Below are positions 1 to 8,450 of a stretch of DNA of 64,000 bases, one piece after another. Source of the stretch: Paludibacter sp. (lineage in GTDB: Bacteria; Bacteroidota; Bacteroidia; Bacteroidales; Paludibacteraceae). The stretch spans positions 62,001 through 126,000 of the forward strand of contig JARLGX010000009.1 of assembly GCA_031292575.1 (NCBI GenBank), in the 5' to 3' direction. Within the stretch, counting starts at the first letter, position 1; each line of letters begins with the position of its first letter. The notes beneath the pieces were generated by a model that did not search any database, was not told the origin of the DNA, and was given only the letters and a program-made list of their open reading frames with translations. The translations under genes were made by a program, and so were the position numbers.

Positions 1-2
1 AT

Positions 3-794
3 GAAGCTTACGGCAAGCTAAGCATTGGCTTTCCGCTTGCCACGAAAGGCCGGTTGGAACTTGGTGTGGGGTATGGAAATTTAACCGACAATTACAATCA
101 AAACAACACATTGCTAAACTCAGCAACTGGCAATGACCGAAGCACCTTTTCACTCGGAAGTGCATTTTGCAACATCGAAAGGTATACGCTAAACGACAGG
201 ATGTACCCAACCAATGGGTTCAATTATTCTACTTCAATTCAATTGATTGATGGCAAACAGAGTTATAATTCAGCATCAAACTCCAATATAAACACGACAA
301 ACAAAAAAGACATGTGGTTGCAATATCGCGCCAAATCGGATCGTTATTTTCCTCTTTCTTCGCATTTCTGTTTGGGAACGTATGCCGAGCTGGTTTATTC
401 TACCCGAAACCTGCTGCAAACCTATACAAGCACTATTATTCAGGCTCCTGTTTTTCAACCAACGCCTTATACCCGCACTGTTTTCAATGAAGCGTTTAGT
501 GCCAATCAGTTTGCGGCCATTGGCATAAAGCCCATCTACATGTTTACCGATCAACTTCAACTCCGAGCCGAAGCCTATTGGTTTGTACCATACAAAAGCG
601 TTCTGCGGGCTACAAATAATACGGCTTATTATTCCAAATCATTTTCTACTTCGCAATTCATGACTGAAAGTGCATTGGTTTATAATTTCAAAGTGGCTTC
701 GGCAGGGCTATTTGCCAACTATACCATTGCCAATCAATGGGTTTTTGGACTTAATATCGGAATTTTATTGTTCAATCCGAAGTTCTTGGAGTAA
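3..794 (+). CDS. C-terminal barrel of a patatin-like phospholipase/BamA-type outer membrane protein (5' end outside window)
   Basis: The reading frame is open to the left edge of the window, so only the C-terminal part of roughly 260 residues is present; the apparent TTG start at 54 is internal. The visible part has alternating aromatic/polar strands, GVGYGNL-type turns and a final aromatic-rich strand, as in the 16-strand surface-antigen barrels of the BamA/Omp85 superfamily. In Bacteroidota such barrels often sit behind a patatin-like phospholipase and a POTRA domain. That identity is inferred from the style of the barrel, because the catalytic GxSxG domain would lie upstream of the window. 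A plain BamA/TamA homologue is the alternative. A hairpin with a T-rich tail follows about 100 bases after the stop. Confidence 0.55.
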   Translation, partial: EAYGKLSIGFPLATKGRLELGVGYGNLTDNYNQNNTLLNSATGNDRSTFSLGSAFCNIERYTLNDRMYPTNGFNYSTSIQLIDGKQSYNSASNSNINTTNKKDMWLQYRAKSDRYFPLSSHFCLGTYAELVYSTRNLLQTYTSTIIQAPVFQPTPYTRTVFNEAFSANQFAAIGIKPIYMFTDQLQLRAEAYWFVPYKSVLRATNNTAYYSKSFSTSQFMTESALVYNFKVASAGLFANYTIANQWVFGLNIGILLFNPKFLE

Positions 795-897
795 TTCCAA
801 ATTTTATTTAATTTCCGTATTAGTTCAACAAGCTGTTTCAAGATGCATAAATAATGTTTTTATCCCGGATGTTACTTACCACCGGGTTTGCCCGTAA

Positions 898-930
898 CCA
901 TCCTCTTATATTATTAGGAGGATTTCTTAT
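898..930 (+). terminator. Weak intrinsic terminator after the barrel gene
   Basis: ATCCTC at 900-905 pairs with GAGGAT at 918-923 and is followed by TTTCTTATTT. A second short hairpin, CCCGG (864-868) with CCGGG (882-886), lies just upstream. Either could end the barrel transcript. Confidence 0.4.
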
Positions 931-970
931 TTATTACCAGATTTTATAGCCCTGAATAAATTCAATTCTA

Positions 971-979
971 TAATTTTGT
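971..979 (+). promoter_or_regulatory. Candidate Bacteroidota -7 promoter box for the 1003-2496 gene
   Basis: TAATTTTGT fits the TAnnTTTGY -7 consensus of the Bacteroidota primary sigma factor and ends 23 bases before the ATG at 1003. No good TTTG box is seen at 19-21 bases upstream, so the promoter is either weak or activator-dependent. Confidence 0.4.
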
Positions 980-1002
980 ACCGCAACAAAGCCGCAACAA
1001 CT

Positions 1003-2496
1003 ATGAGAAGAATATTTATAGGGTTATCATTTTTCGTTTTGACTATTCACACGTATGGACAAACCCCGCACGATAACCTGATAAAATATTGGAAATACAG
1101 AGATAGATTGAGGACCCGATTTATGGTAGTGAGTAAGAACGTATTGGATTATGGTGTAAATATTCCGGCATCGGATATTTTCTACGACAAAGATCTTATT
1201 AGTTGGGGCGATGCAAACAACAACATGAGCCATTATCTTTCGATGCTGGCCACAGAACTATGGTTATTGAAAAATAACCATCAGGATTATTCCACCACCT
1301 TAAAAGAACTTTATTATGCCATGCTGGCTTTAGAGCGGCTGGATACTTATTCCGAGTCCAATTTAAGATGGAAAGCCGCACACGGTTCATGGCTCGAAAA
1401 TGATTCGCTGGCAAAAAGTTATGTTCAGCCCGGCGATATAAATGGATTTCTCCTTCGCGACGATGTGGGTGATGGCTTCTGGAAAAAATACGGAAGTCAT
1501 TTTGACGTAGGCCATTGTCGGGGAAATTTAAATAATGGGAGTAAATACCAGCTGGAAGAAATGAGCCAGGATGTTATCGAACACATCATGGAAGGATTGA
1601 GCCTTGTCAATACCCTGGTGGGAACGGAGTCTGTTGCAGGTATTCCCTGCAATTTGTCGGATAAGTATATAAAGCCCAGATTAATTCATCTCGGCATTAT
1701 GACCTGCGATTCCGATGCATATCAAAGTCCCCGATCAGTCAATTTTAAGCTATGGGCTCAGGATTTTGTAAAGCGATTTATCCTGTACATGCAATCCGAT
1801 GGAACCTATAAAGGGAAAATCGGAGGAATTATTCCGTTTACTACACATTGGGTATTGGTTAATCCGATTACACATAAACTTGTGCTTGAAGGAAATGGCG
1901 ATGACGGCGGAGTGGCAATGATTAGCAATGGACTCATTGAAGCCGGCAAAGCCATAACCGGTGAGAATCTGAGAATCTATCCCGGACTATTTACAGACAA
2001 AGAATACAATTTAGCGTTTAGACACCCTAAGACTTTTCAGTTAGGGAAGGAAGATAACAAAACACGCTCCCTGGCTTGTTCTGTGTCGGGAAAAAAAACA
2101 TTTGCCGTACTCAGGAAACTTCGCGACCATTACAACCCCCATAAAACAGGTCATTTCCCGATTTATGAACATTTCCCGCTTATGTATTTAGTCTTGCACC
2201 ATCTTACATACACCGATTTAAAATTAAAGGATAAAGTATATAAATCAGAAAAAGCGCTTTACGAAGGCTTGCTTAATTCGGCACCCGTGGGTGGTCCTGC
2301 CAGCAATTGTGGTGTTTATGACTGGACCTCCACATCCCGATGTCTCTGGCCCGAGAATTTAGGAAAAAACTCCACCGAACATATAGAGTATAACGGATTA
2401 GACTATATGATGCTGCATAATCTTTACTGCATAGCTTTTGGCGTAAAAGGATTTAAAGCACTGAATATAGCTGCGAACAAGACTGATAACAATTAA
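1003..2496 (+). CDS. Secreted protein of unknown function
   Basis: This is a 497-residue protein if started at the ATG at 1003. A TTG start at 976 is also open, but the ATG places a clean signal peptide (MRRIF then a hydrophobic stretch ending TYGQ) at the N-terminus, so it is preferred. The mature part is rich in Trp, Tyr, His and paired Asp/Asn (WGDANNN near residue 70, GDDGG near 305) and looks mainly alpha-helical, reminiscent of alpha/alpha-toroid enzymes. Four scattered cysteines in the C-terminal half could form disulfides in the periplasm. No catalytic family could be assigned. It stands alone between a promoter-like box and a spacer of 260 bases. Confidence 0.8.
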   Translation: MRRIFIGLSFFVLTIHTYGQTPHDNLIKYWKYRDRLRTRFMVVSKNVLDYGVNIPASDIFYDKDLISWGDANNNMSHYLSMLATELWLLKNNHQDYSTTLKELYYAMLALERLDTYSESNLRWKAAHGSWLENDSLAKSYVQPGDINGFLLRDDVGDGFWKKYGSHFDVGHCRGNLNNGSKYQLEEMSQDVIEHIMEGLSLVNTLVGTESVAGIPCNLSDKYIKPRLIHLGIMTCDSDAYQSPRSVNFKLWAQDFVKRFILYMQSDGTYKGKIGGIIPFTTHWVLVNPITHKLVLEGNGDDGGVAMISNGLIEAGKAITGENLRIYPGLFTDKEYNLAFRHPKTFQLGKEDNKTRSLACSVSGKKTFAVLRKLRDHYNPHKTGHFPIYEHFPLMYLVLHHLTYTDLKLKDKVYKSEKALYEGLLNSAPVGGPASNCGVYDWTSTSRCLWPENLGKNSTEHIEYNGLDYMMLHNLYCIAFGVKGFKALNIAANKTDNN

Positions 2497-2680
2497 GCCC
2501 GATGCCTGACCAGACCTTGAAATTAATGCTGAAAGTAACGCCGATTACATATCCGTCTAATGCAAGAAAGCGGAATGACACATCCCATTTAACCAGTGTC
2601 AAACTTTGTTTATTTACTTAAGGATAATATTTGTAAGAATGTGGGATTTTAAAACAACTAAATCATGACTGGCATTTATA

Positions 2681-2736
2681 ATTACCTGCAATAAAAAATA
2701 GTTTGCGCAAATTGTATTACACAAACTATTTCAGGT
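2681..2736 (-). terminator. Intrinsic terminator of the FMN-binding protein gene
   Basis: CAAACTATTT (2722-2731) pairs perfectly with AAATAGTTTG (2696-2705), with an outer ACCTG/CAGGT extension. Read on the minus strand the stem is followed by TTTTTTATT, as expected for the gene ending at 2757. Confidence 0.6.
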
Positions 2737-2756
2737 AAATTTAGCAATCAACTTTA

Positions 2757-3143
2757 CTATAACATTTGAGTTGCTTTAGTTACAGTTATTTCTAAAACTC
2801 TGATCAAGAATGAGAATTTCTCTTTCATCATGTCATACTCGTTACCAGAGCTAATGTATTTGGCCGTACCTTTAACAAGAAATCCGGTTCCAGGATAATC
2901 TTTATACCCCAAAACTTCCCTGGTTCCTAAAGTCAGCAATACATTGTTGTTTACATTTACGTTTTTCTCTGTTTTTCTAAAACCATATGCAGGGATTAAG
3001 ATACGTTCATCTTCAGTGACTACAAGGAATGAATTCCATGTATTTACAACATGAGTTTCTACACCCCAAGATGTAATTGATACTATTCCTTCACATTTTG
3101 CTACTTCCAGAAATTTTTCGGATAATTTTTTTTCGTCGCTCAT
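2757..3143 (-). CDS. FMN-binding split-barrel protein (PNPOx-like)
   Basis: This is a 128-residue cytoplasmic protein of the pyridoxamine-5'-phosphate-oxidase-like split beta-barrel fold. It aligns by eye over its whole length with the small FMN-binding protein of Desulfovibrio, sharing the blocks HVVNTWNSF, KTEKNV, LLTLGTREV and PGTGFLVKG, which in that family contact the flavin. It is therefore probably a homodimeric flavoprotein that passes electrons to an unknown partner; the physiological role of the family is unsettled. It lies 126 bases from a Crp-like regulator gene on the same strand and has its own terminator, so the two may be co-expressed. Confidence 0.8.
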   Translation of the reverse strand: MSDEKKLSEKFLEVAKCEGIVSITSWGVETHVVNTWNSFLVVTEDERILIPAYGFRKTEKNVNVNNNVLLTLGTREVLGYKDYPGTGFLVKGTAKYISSGNEYDMMKEKFSFLIRVLEITVTKATQML

Positions 3144-3269
3144 ATTTTTTTATTTGAATATTTCCATGAAATTCTATTAGTTTTAAATACTAAATCAGAT
3201 TTTCAATTTATGATGCAAAATTATCTACTTGCTCGTTTCAAAAAAATAAACTGGTTTAAGAAATTGCAA

Positions 3270-3839
3270 CTACATTTTTTTCCGAAGTTCGCTTACATAT
3301 TCGGGCGTAAGACCTAAGTAAGAGGCTATCATATATTGCGGAACACGTTGAACAAATTCGGGAAATGATGTGCAAAAATGATTGTAGAAATCTTCTTTCG
3401 ACATTTCATACATTAATTTAGATTTAAACTGTGCCCCGGCCAATTCTTTCTGCATAATAATTCTGAAATACCTTTCTAATTTTGGTAATTCATTTAGCAA
3501 TTGGTCTAGCTTTTCAGTATTAATTGAAATAATTTTTGATTCTTCAATGGTTTGAATATAGTAATCGGAAGGTGTGTTATTAATAAAACTCTTTAAGTCT
3601 GAAATCCACCAACCATCTAACGCGAATTGAACAATTTGCTCTACAGCTTTTGCATTGATGAAATACATACGTAAACAACCTTTTTCTACAAAATATAAAT
3701 TTCTACAAACATTATTTTCTTGCAATACAAATTCCTTCTTCTTATAGTTGCTTTGCTCTATATACTTGTTTAAAGTCAATATTTCGTTATCACTTAAGGT
3801 AATATGCTTTCTTATATGTTGAATTAGATTATGATGCAT
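3270..3839 (-). CDS. Crp/Fnr-family transcriptional regulator
   Basis: This 189-residue protein has an N-terminal cyclic-nucleotide-binding-like beta-roll (about residues 20-130, with FVLQENNVCRNLYFVEKG) and a short C-terminal helix-turn-helix ending SYLGLTPEYVSELRKKM. This is the usual compact form of Bacteroidota Crp-like regulators. The phosphate-binding cassette of true cAMP binders (RxS) is not obvious, so the ligand may be something else. It is followed on the same strand by the FMN-binding protein gene, which may be its target. No palindromic operator was recognised in the short spacer. Confidence 0.8.
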   Translation of the reverse strand: MHHNLIQHIRKHITLSDNEILTLNKYIEQSNYKKKEFVLQENNVCRNLYFVEKGCLRMYFINAKAVEQIVQFALDGWWISDLKSFINNTPSDYYIQTIEESKIISINTEKLDQLLNELPKLERYFRIIMQKELAGAQFKSKLMYEMSKEDFYNHFCTSFPEFVQRVPQYMIASYLGLTPEYVSELRKKM

Positions 3840-4082
3840 TAGTTTCTTTAAATTAGGTCTAAATGACTGTTATTCAATGTATATTATATTTTAAAAATAC
3901 TGAGCTTATTCTTATTTGGCAGTTTGCAGGAACGTTCACATTCTCCCTTCTACAAAGTGAATGTTGAGCGAATCCTGCCGAAGGACTTCTCCATATATAA
4001 ACTGGATTGGTCCATGTTTTATTCTGTATTTGTAACTATTTTATCACTTATTTCATCTAAATTGTCTGTCCTCAGTTTATTA

Positions 4083-4366
4083 ACCATAGCCAACCATGGG
4101 AATGGCATCAATGTATTAATCGTCTTTATCCCTGTTACAATTACACCAAAAATTGTTCTGTTTGAAGTTGTCAGTTACTTTATCCATTTGCAGTTTGTTT
4201 CTGTACATTTCCGGAACAGTATTGTTATTCACGGCAGCTTGTTCGGTTACATAATGAAGGAGTTTTGCTGCTTCTTTCTTTTCATCAAACAAGAGCCAGG
4301 CACGCGCTATACGAAGATTTATACTACCCCAAGTCCCTAAAGGAAATGTATAATACCATCCATCGT
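4083..4366 (-). pseudogene. Decayed C-terminal fragment of a glycoside hydrolase (GH15-like)
   Basis: Reading the minus strand from 4366, a stop-free stretch to 4116 begins DDGWYYTFPLGTWG and contains ARAWLLFDEKKEAAKLL and NNNTVPEMY, which resemble the last helices of GH15-type glucosidases. A shift of frame near 4115 gives DAIPMVGYG, the expected closing motif of such enzymes, followed by a stop. A stop codon directly precedes the fragment, so it cannot be expressed as an enzyme. It lies just downstream of the GH3 gene and is probably what is left of a neighbouring carbohydrate gene. The spacer 3840-4402 otherwise shows nothing recognisable, and the 138-codon plus-strand frame across it is taken as a shadow. 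Confidence 0.5.
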
Positions 4367-4402
4367 CTTAAATAAAATAAATTGCGACATAATTAAAACC
4401 AA

Positions 4403-6646
4403 TTATTCAACCAATTCAAACCTATCTTTCAACCGAATATCCCGAGAGGAAGCACCAATCATAAGTTCAAATTCTCCGGGTTCAGCTACCCATTGCAATT
4501 GCTGGTTGAAGAATGAGAGCTTTTCCTTGTCAATCACAAACGTAATTGTTTTTGATTCTCCTGCTTTTAGTTTTATTTTGCGGAAGTCTTTCAATTCCAT
4601 AACCGGTCTTACTATTGAACTTACAAGATCATGCAAATAGAGTTGTACAATTTCTTCTCCATCATAATTCCCTGTGTTTGTTATTGTTGCCGAAGCTTCG
4701 AGTTGCTCCCCGCTTTTTATTTTCTTTTTATTTAATTGCAATTTGCTATATTGAAATGTTGTATAACTTAGTCCATATCCGAATTCGTAGCGTGGATAAA
4801 TGGATAAATCTATATATGCACTTTTGTAATCTCGATCGTTGTCGTTTTTGGCTGGGCGACCTGTATTAAAGTGGTTATAGTAAATTGGTATCTGACCAAC
4901 GCTCAGCGGAAAGGTCATGGTGAGTTTAGCCGAAGGGTTATAATCACCAAAGAGCACATCGGCAATGGCATTTCCGGCTTCACTTCCAAGCCACCATGTA
5001 TACAGAATGGCCGGAGCATTATCGGCTGTGAAATCGAAAACCAATGGACGGCCGGCATTAATAAGCACTACAACGGGTTTTCCTGTGGCAAGAAGCGCTT
5101 TCAGCAATTCTTCCTGAACTCCCGGAATATTTATATTGCTGCGACTTTTAGCTTCGCCTGATAAATCGCGTCGTTCGCCAATACTCAGAATTACAACATC
5201 TGCCTGTTTTGCTACCTTTACAGCTTCGGCAAATCCGTTTCGGTTATTTCCATCAATATCACAACCTTTGGCATATAAAAGTTTCGTTTTGTTGCCAACT
5301 TTATTTTCGAGACCTTGCCATTGCGATACAATGAAACTTGAATCAGTGCCCGGCACTTCCACATCCCAGAAACCTTTGTTTTGCTTCACTGCTTTAACCA
5401 ACGGACCAATAAATGCAATGGTCTTGGTGTCCTTTGATAAGGGCAGAAGATGGTGTTGATTTTTCAATAATACAATGCTTTCCCTTGCTATATTTCGGGC
5501 TGCAATGGGATGATTCGGATTATTTAATTCCATTTGTTCTCTGTCTGCATTACAAAATCGGAAAGGGTCGGCAAACAATCCCAGTTCAAACTTCTTACGC
5601 AAAATTCTTCTTACAGCATCGTCAATGCGTGTAATGGAAACTTTGTTATCTTTGACCAGTTGTTCCAGGTTATTCTTATAGTCTCGGCTTTCCATGTCCA
5701 TATCACAACCGGCATTGATAGCTGCTTGCGCGGCTTCGTATCCATTCTTCACATTTCCGTGTTCAATCATTTCGCCAACGGCACCCCAATCACTAACCAC
5801 AAAACCATCGAATCCCCATTTATTTTTCAAGATGTCTGTTAACAGATACTTATTGGCTGTAGATGGTACTCCGTTTAAATCGTTGAAAGAAGTCATAAAA
5901 GTAGCAATGTGTGCATCCACTGTGGCCTTAAAAGGAGGAAGATACGTTTCCCAAAGTTGTCGGTCACTCATATCAACAGAATTGTAATCGCGACCACCAA
6001 CGGCAGCACCGTAAGCTGCAAAATGTTTCGCACAAGCCATTACCGAATTTAGTTCTCCAAGTTTATCTCCCTGAAATCCTTTAACCCTGGCATAAGCTAT
6101 TTTCGAGCCCAGATACGTATCTTCGCCTGCACCTTCCATTACTCTTCCCCAACGTGGATCGCGGCAAATATCCACCATGGGGGCAAATGTCCAGTGAATT
6201 CCGCTTGCACTTGCTTCGGTGGCTGCAATGCGTGCCGAAAGTTCGATAGCATCCAAATCCCAACTGCATGATTCTGCCAGCGGTATGGGAAATGTGGTTT
6301 TAAAACCGTGAATAACATCCTGTCCGAAAAGCAGTGGGATTTTCAACCGCGATTGCATGGCAATTTTTTGCCAGCTTCGGGTGCGTTCAGTTCCCATGCA
6401 ATTCAGCAACGAACCCACTTGTCCGTGTTGTATCTGCCCACGTTTGTCTTTATCAAGCGTTACAGGCCCGGTGGCTGTCCAATCATCGTTGTATTGGTTC
6501 AATTGTCCTATCTTTTCGTCCAGTGTCATTAAACTCAGCACAGAATCCACCTTTTGATTGATAGTTTTAGTCTGTGCTGTAAGAGCTTGAACTAAAATTG
6601 TATTTAAAATAATGATAAACAATATCTTTGAAGTTACTTTTCTCAT
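4403..6646 (-). CDS. bglX: Periplasmic beta-glucosidase, glycoside hydrolase family 3
   Basis: This 747-residue enzyme hydrolyses terminal beta-linked glucose from oligosaccharides in the periplasm. A signal peptide occupies about residues 1-25. The GH3 N-terminal TIM barrel follows, with KHFAAYG near 207-213 and the nucleophile aspartate in GFVVSDWGA (D286). The C-terminal alpha/beta sandwich has GEAKSR, whose glutamate (E498) is the likely acid/base, and the chain ends with a fibronectin-III-like domain. Length and domain order match BglX. It is transcribed alone on the minus strand, with a decayed GH15-like fragment downstream and a decayed GDSL-like fragment upstream, so it may be the survivor of a small polysaccharide locus. 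Confidence 0.92.
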   Translation of the reverse strand: MRKVTSKILFIIILNTILVQALTAQTKTINQKVDSVLSLMTLDEKIGQLNQYNDDWTATGPVTLDKDKRGQIQHGQVGSLLNCMGTERTRSWQKIAMQSRLKIPLLFGQDVIHGFKTTFPIPLAESCSWDLDAIELSARIAATEASASGIHWTFAPMVDICRDPRWGRVMEGAGEDTYLGSKIAYARVKGFQGDKLGELNSVMACAKHFAAYGAAVGGRDYNSVDMSDRQLWETYLPPFKATVDAHIATFMTSFNDLNGVPSTANKYLLTDILKNKWGFDGFVVSDWGAVGEMIEHGNVKNGYEAAQAAINAGCDMDMESRDYKNNLEQLVKDNKVSITRIDDAVRRILRKKFELGLFADPFRFCNADREQMELNNPNHPIAARNIARESIVLLKNQHHLLPLSKDTKTIAFIGPLVKAVKQNKGFWDVEVPGTDSSFIVSQWQGLENKVGNKTKLLYAKGCDIDGNNRNGFAEAVKVAKQADVVILSIGERRDLSGEAKSRSNINIPGVQEELLKALLATGKPVVVLINAGRPLVFDFTADNAPAILYTWWLGSEAGNAIADVLFGDYNPSAKLTMTFPLSVGQIPIYYNHFNTGRPAKNDNDRDYKSAYIDLSIYPRYEFGYGLSYTTFQYSKLQLNKKKIKSGEQLEASATITNTGNYDGEEIVQLYLHDLVSSIVRPVMELKDFRKIKLKAGESKTITFVIDKEKLSFFNQQLQWVAEPGEFELMIGASSRDIRLKDRFELVE

Positions 6647-6776
6647 TTGCCTGATAGTTTATTTTTTGTTTATAGTACGTTGAATATTATTTTCTCACGG
6701 TAATTAATTGTAATGTTGTCATTATTTCCTTATGATCTGTTGGCCAGACTCCTACAGGTAAAATAATTAGTAATAG

Positions 6777-6872
6777 TCATGTCCAGGTCTTTTTTTTCAC
6801 ACACTTTTTTGTGCTATCACTTTCGGTTATTACAGAAACAGAGCCTCCAAATACCGCTACAGATTTTCCCTA
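6777..6872 (-). pseudogene. Short remnant resembling the start of a GDSL/SGNH hydrolase
   Basis: Within the 366-base gap upstream of bglX (6647-7012), the minus strand encodes KSVAVFGGSVSVITESDS, close to the block that opens many secreted GDSL-type hydrolases of Bacteroidota (K-x-V-A-V-F-G-G-S). It runs into a stop at 6777-6779, and a stop lies just before it. Nothing else in this gap is recognisable apart from AT-rich sequence that presumably holds the bglX promoter. Confidence 0.35.
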
Positions 6873-7012
6873 ATTGAAAGATTTGTCAAAAGTTAATGTT
6901 CTAGCCCTGTTTTTGTGCAAAAGTACTACTTGAAAGTAGAGAAAACAAAACAATCAAATAATTCATGATTCTCTTCATAATAAAAGATATTTAATGTTTA
7001 ATAATTGTTCGG

Positions 7013-7579
7013 TCAATCATTATTTGGTTTGTAACTCAAAACAACTTTGCCACCCGGATAGAGCTTAGATTGTATGGGCGAAAATTTCTGTGTTCTGTCA
7101 AGTAATTTAAAAATTGACATACCGTTGCCTATAGCTACCGGGTTTACAATAAGATGATATTCGTCAATAAGCCCTTCCTTTATTAGTGACGAAACAAACC
7201 CTGCACCTCCATAAACAATAATGTCTTTCCCATTTTGTTTTTTCAAATTGGCAATCTCATCTGCAAGATTTCCTTTTGCCAAAGTGGTGTTGTTCCAGGT
7301 TGATTTGTCAAGTGTTTTGGTAAAAACAACTTTTGGAATATCAACCATTTTTTTTGCAAATAAATTGTCAGGATTGTTTCTGAAAGTATTCTCCCAATGA
7401 CTCACAAAGCCGTCAGCCATTTTTCTGCCAAGCAAAATAGTGTCCGACGAATCAATGAGGGAATTGATAAACTGCAAAAATTGGTCATCCGGATTCCAAG
7501 TCATCCAGTCCGCTTCTCCATTTGGACGGGCAACATATCCGTCTATGGACATTTGTATTTGTAATTTTACTTTTCTCAT
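7013..7579 (-). CDS. Dihydrofolate-reductase-fold protein (RibD C-terminal domain family)
   Basis: This 188-residue single-domain protein starts MRKVKLQIQMSIDGYVA, the usual opening strand of RibD-C/YwjB-type reductases, and carries ILLGRKMADGF and IIVYGGAGFVSSLI, the segments that form the NADPH site in this fold. Family members are predicted NAD(P)H-dependent reductases of small pterin- or pyrimidine-like substrates; the true substrate is unknown. A role in folate or riboflavin synthesis is unlikely, because the protein lacks the deaminase domain of RibD. An attC-like palindrome begins about 50 bases upstream of its start. Confidence 0.85.
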   Translation of the reverse strand: MRKVKLQIQMSIDGYVARPNGEADWMTWNPDDQFLQFINSLIDSSDTILLGRKMADGFVSHWENTFRNNPDNLFAKKMVDIPKVVFTKTLDKSTWNNTTLAKGNLADEIANLKKQNGKDIIVYGGAGFVSSLIKEGLIDEYHLIVNPVAIGNGMSIFKLLDRTQKFSPIQSKLYPGGKVVLSYKPNND

Positions 7580-7630
7580 TGTTTATTATTGTTTGTAGTC
7601 TGTTTCGCTTTAGTCCGTCTTTGTCAATTG

Positions 7631-7791
7631 GACATTTGGCGGTTTACTCCCGTTTGTCGTGACCGTTGGTTGCGGGAGCGTTCGCTGTCGTGAAACGACA
7701 AGGTGAATTGAAAATCAGCGAAGCTAATGCGGGAGCAAAACTGCCGGAATGCACGTCAGCCAGCCAATGCGCATAGGTGTTAGGGGCAGTT
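7631..7791. repeat. attC-like palindromic element A
   Basis: This imperfect palindrome has outer arms GACATTTGGCGGTTT and AAACTGCCGGAATGC and inner arms TGTCGT/ACGACA around a GAA loop, and it ends in GTTAGGGGCAGTT at 7779-7791. Its segments at 7671-7708 and 7727-7768 recur in element B (9558-9690), but A carries about 19 extra bases between them. The terminal GTTAGG and long foldback resemble the R' side of an integron attC site. The left boundary of A is worn and has no CCTAAC. Confidence 0.55.
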
Positions 7792-7800
7792 ATTTGTTTT

Positions 7801-8391
7801 CTATATAATAGTCAATTTGTTATTCTGTATAATTTCAAATGCTTTATTGAATTCAGTCAACCCCTCATGCCATGAGTCAAAATGCATCTTATGCTGTTTA
7901 ATCATATTGCCAAATTTTCGTCCTTGATGCAACTGGTTTCTGTCTGATTCCGAAATATTCTTAAACTCACAAAGCTTGTCGATAACTTTCTCTAAAGTTT
8001 CTCTTTCGTTTAGAAGATTATTATTATTCGCGTGCATTCTAAGAGCGATTTCAAATGTAGCAACATTATAAAAGTCTTCATCGGACAGATCAGGGTCTTG
8101 TATATATCCATATGTTATTTTACACAATTCATAGAATTTCTTTATTGAAGGTCCAGCTTTTAGTAATCCGACAAAGTCAATGTCATCTTTCTTAATATTA
8201 TCCTCCATCATAGTTGTGCCATTCCTCCAACTAACTATGAAAGGAATAGGCTCACCTATTAAACTGATAAAATCAAAATAATCTCCATGTTTTATTGCAT
8301 TAAATTCATCTTTATAGAAGGTAACTTCTTTTCTAGATTTTAATATCTTTAGCATATAAGCTATCGCTTGTTCGATGTATAGGTTTATCAT
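7801..8391 (-). CDS. Cassette-borne protein of unknown function
   Basis: This 196-residue, mostly alpha-helical, soluble protein has no signal peptide and no recognised catalytic motif. Its C-terminal 50 residues (LHQGRKFGNMIKQHK followed by WHEGLTEF) resemble a tail found in other Bacteroidota hypothetical proteins, which is an impression from memory. The gene ends nine bases from the GTTAGGGGCAGTT end of attC-like element A. It is preceded on the same strand, after 59 bases, by the 362-residue gene, so both appear to ride in one cassette-like unit. Its AT content is higher than that of the housekeeping genes nearby, consistent with acquisition. Confidence 0.7.
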   Translation of the reverse strand: MINLYIEQAIAYMLKILKSRKEVTFYKDEFNAIKHGDYFDFISLIGEPIPFIVSWRNGTTMMEDNIKKDDIDFVGLLKAGPSIKKFYELCKITYGYIQDPDLSDEDFYNVATFEIALRMHANNNNLLNERETLEKVIDKLCEFKNISESDRNQLHQGRKFGNMIKQHKMHFDSWHEGLTEFNKAFEIIQNNKLTII

Positions 8392-8450
8392 TATCTATTT
8401 AAGATTTAAATTAATCTATATCATGGTGACCTATTATTATATGAGGAAAA

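Noticed and set aside
3924-4340. 138-codon plus-strand frame
   Set aside because: It is antisense to the GH15-like remnant, has low-complexity hydrophobic composition and no recognisable features.
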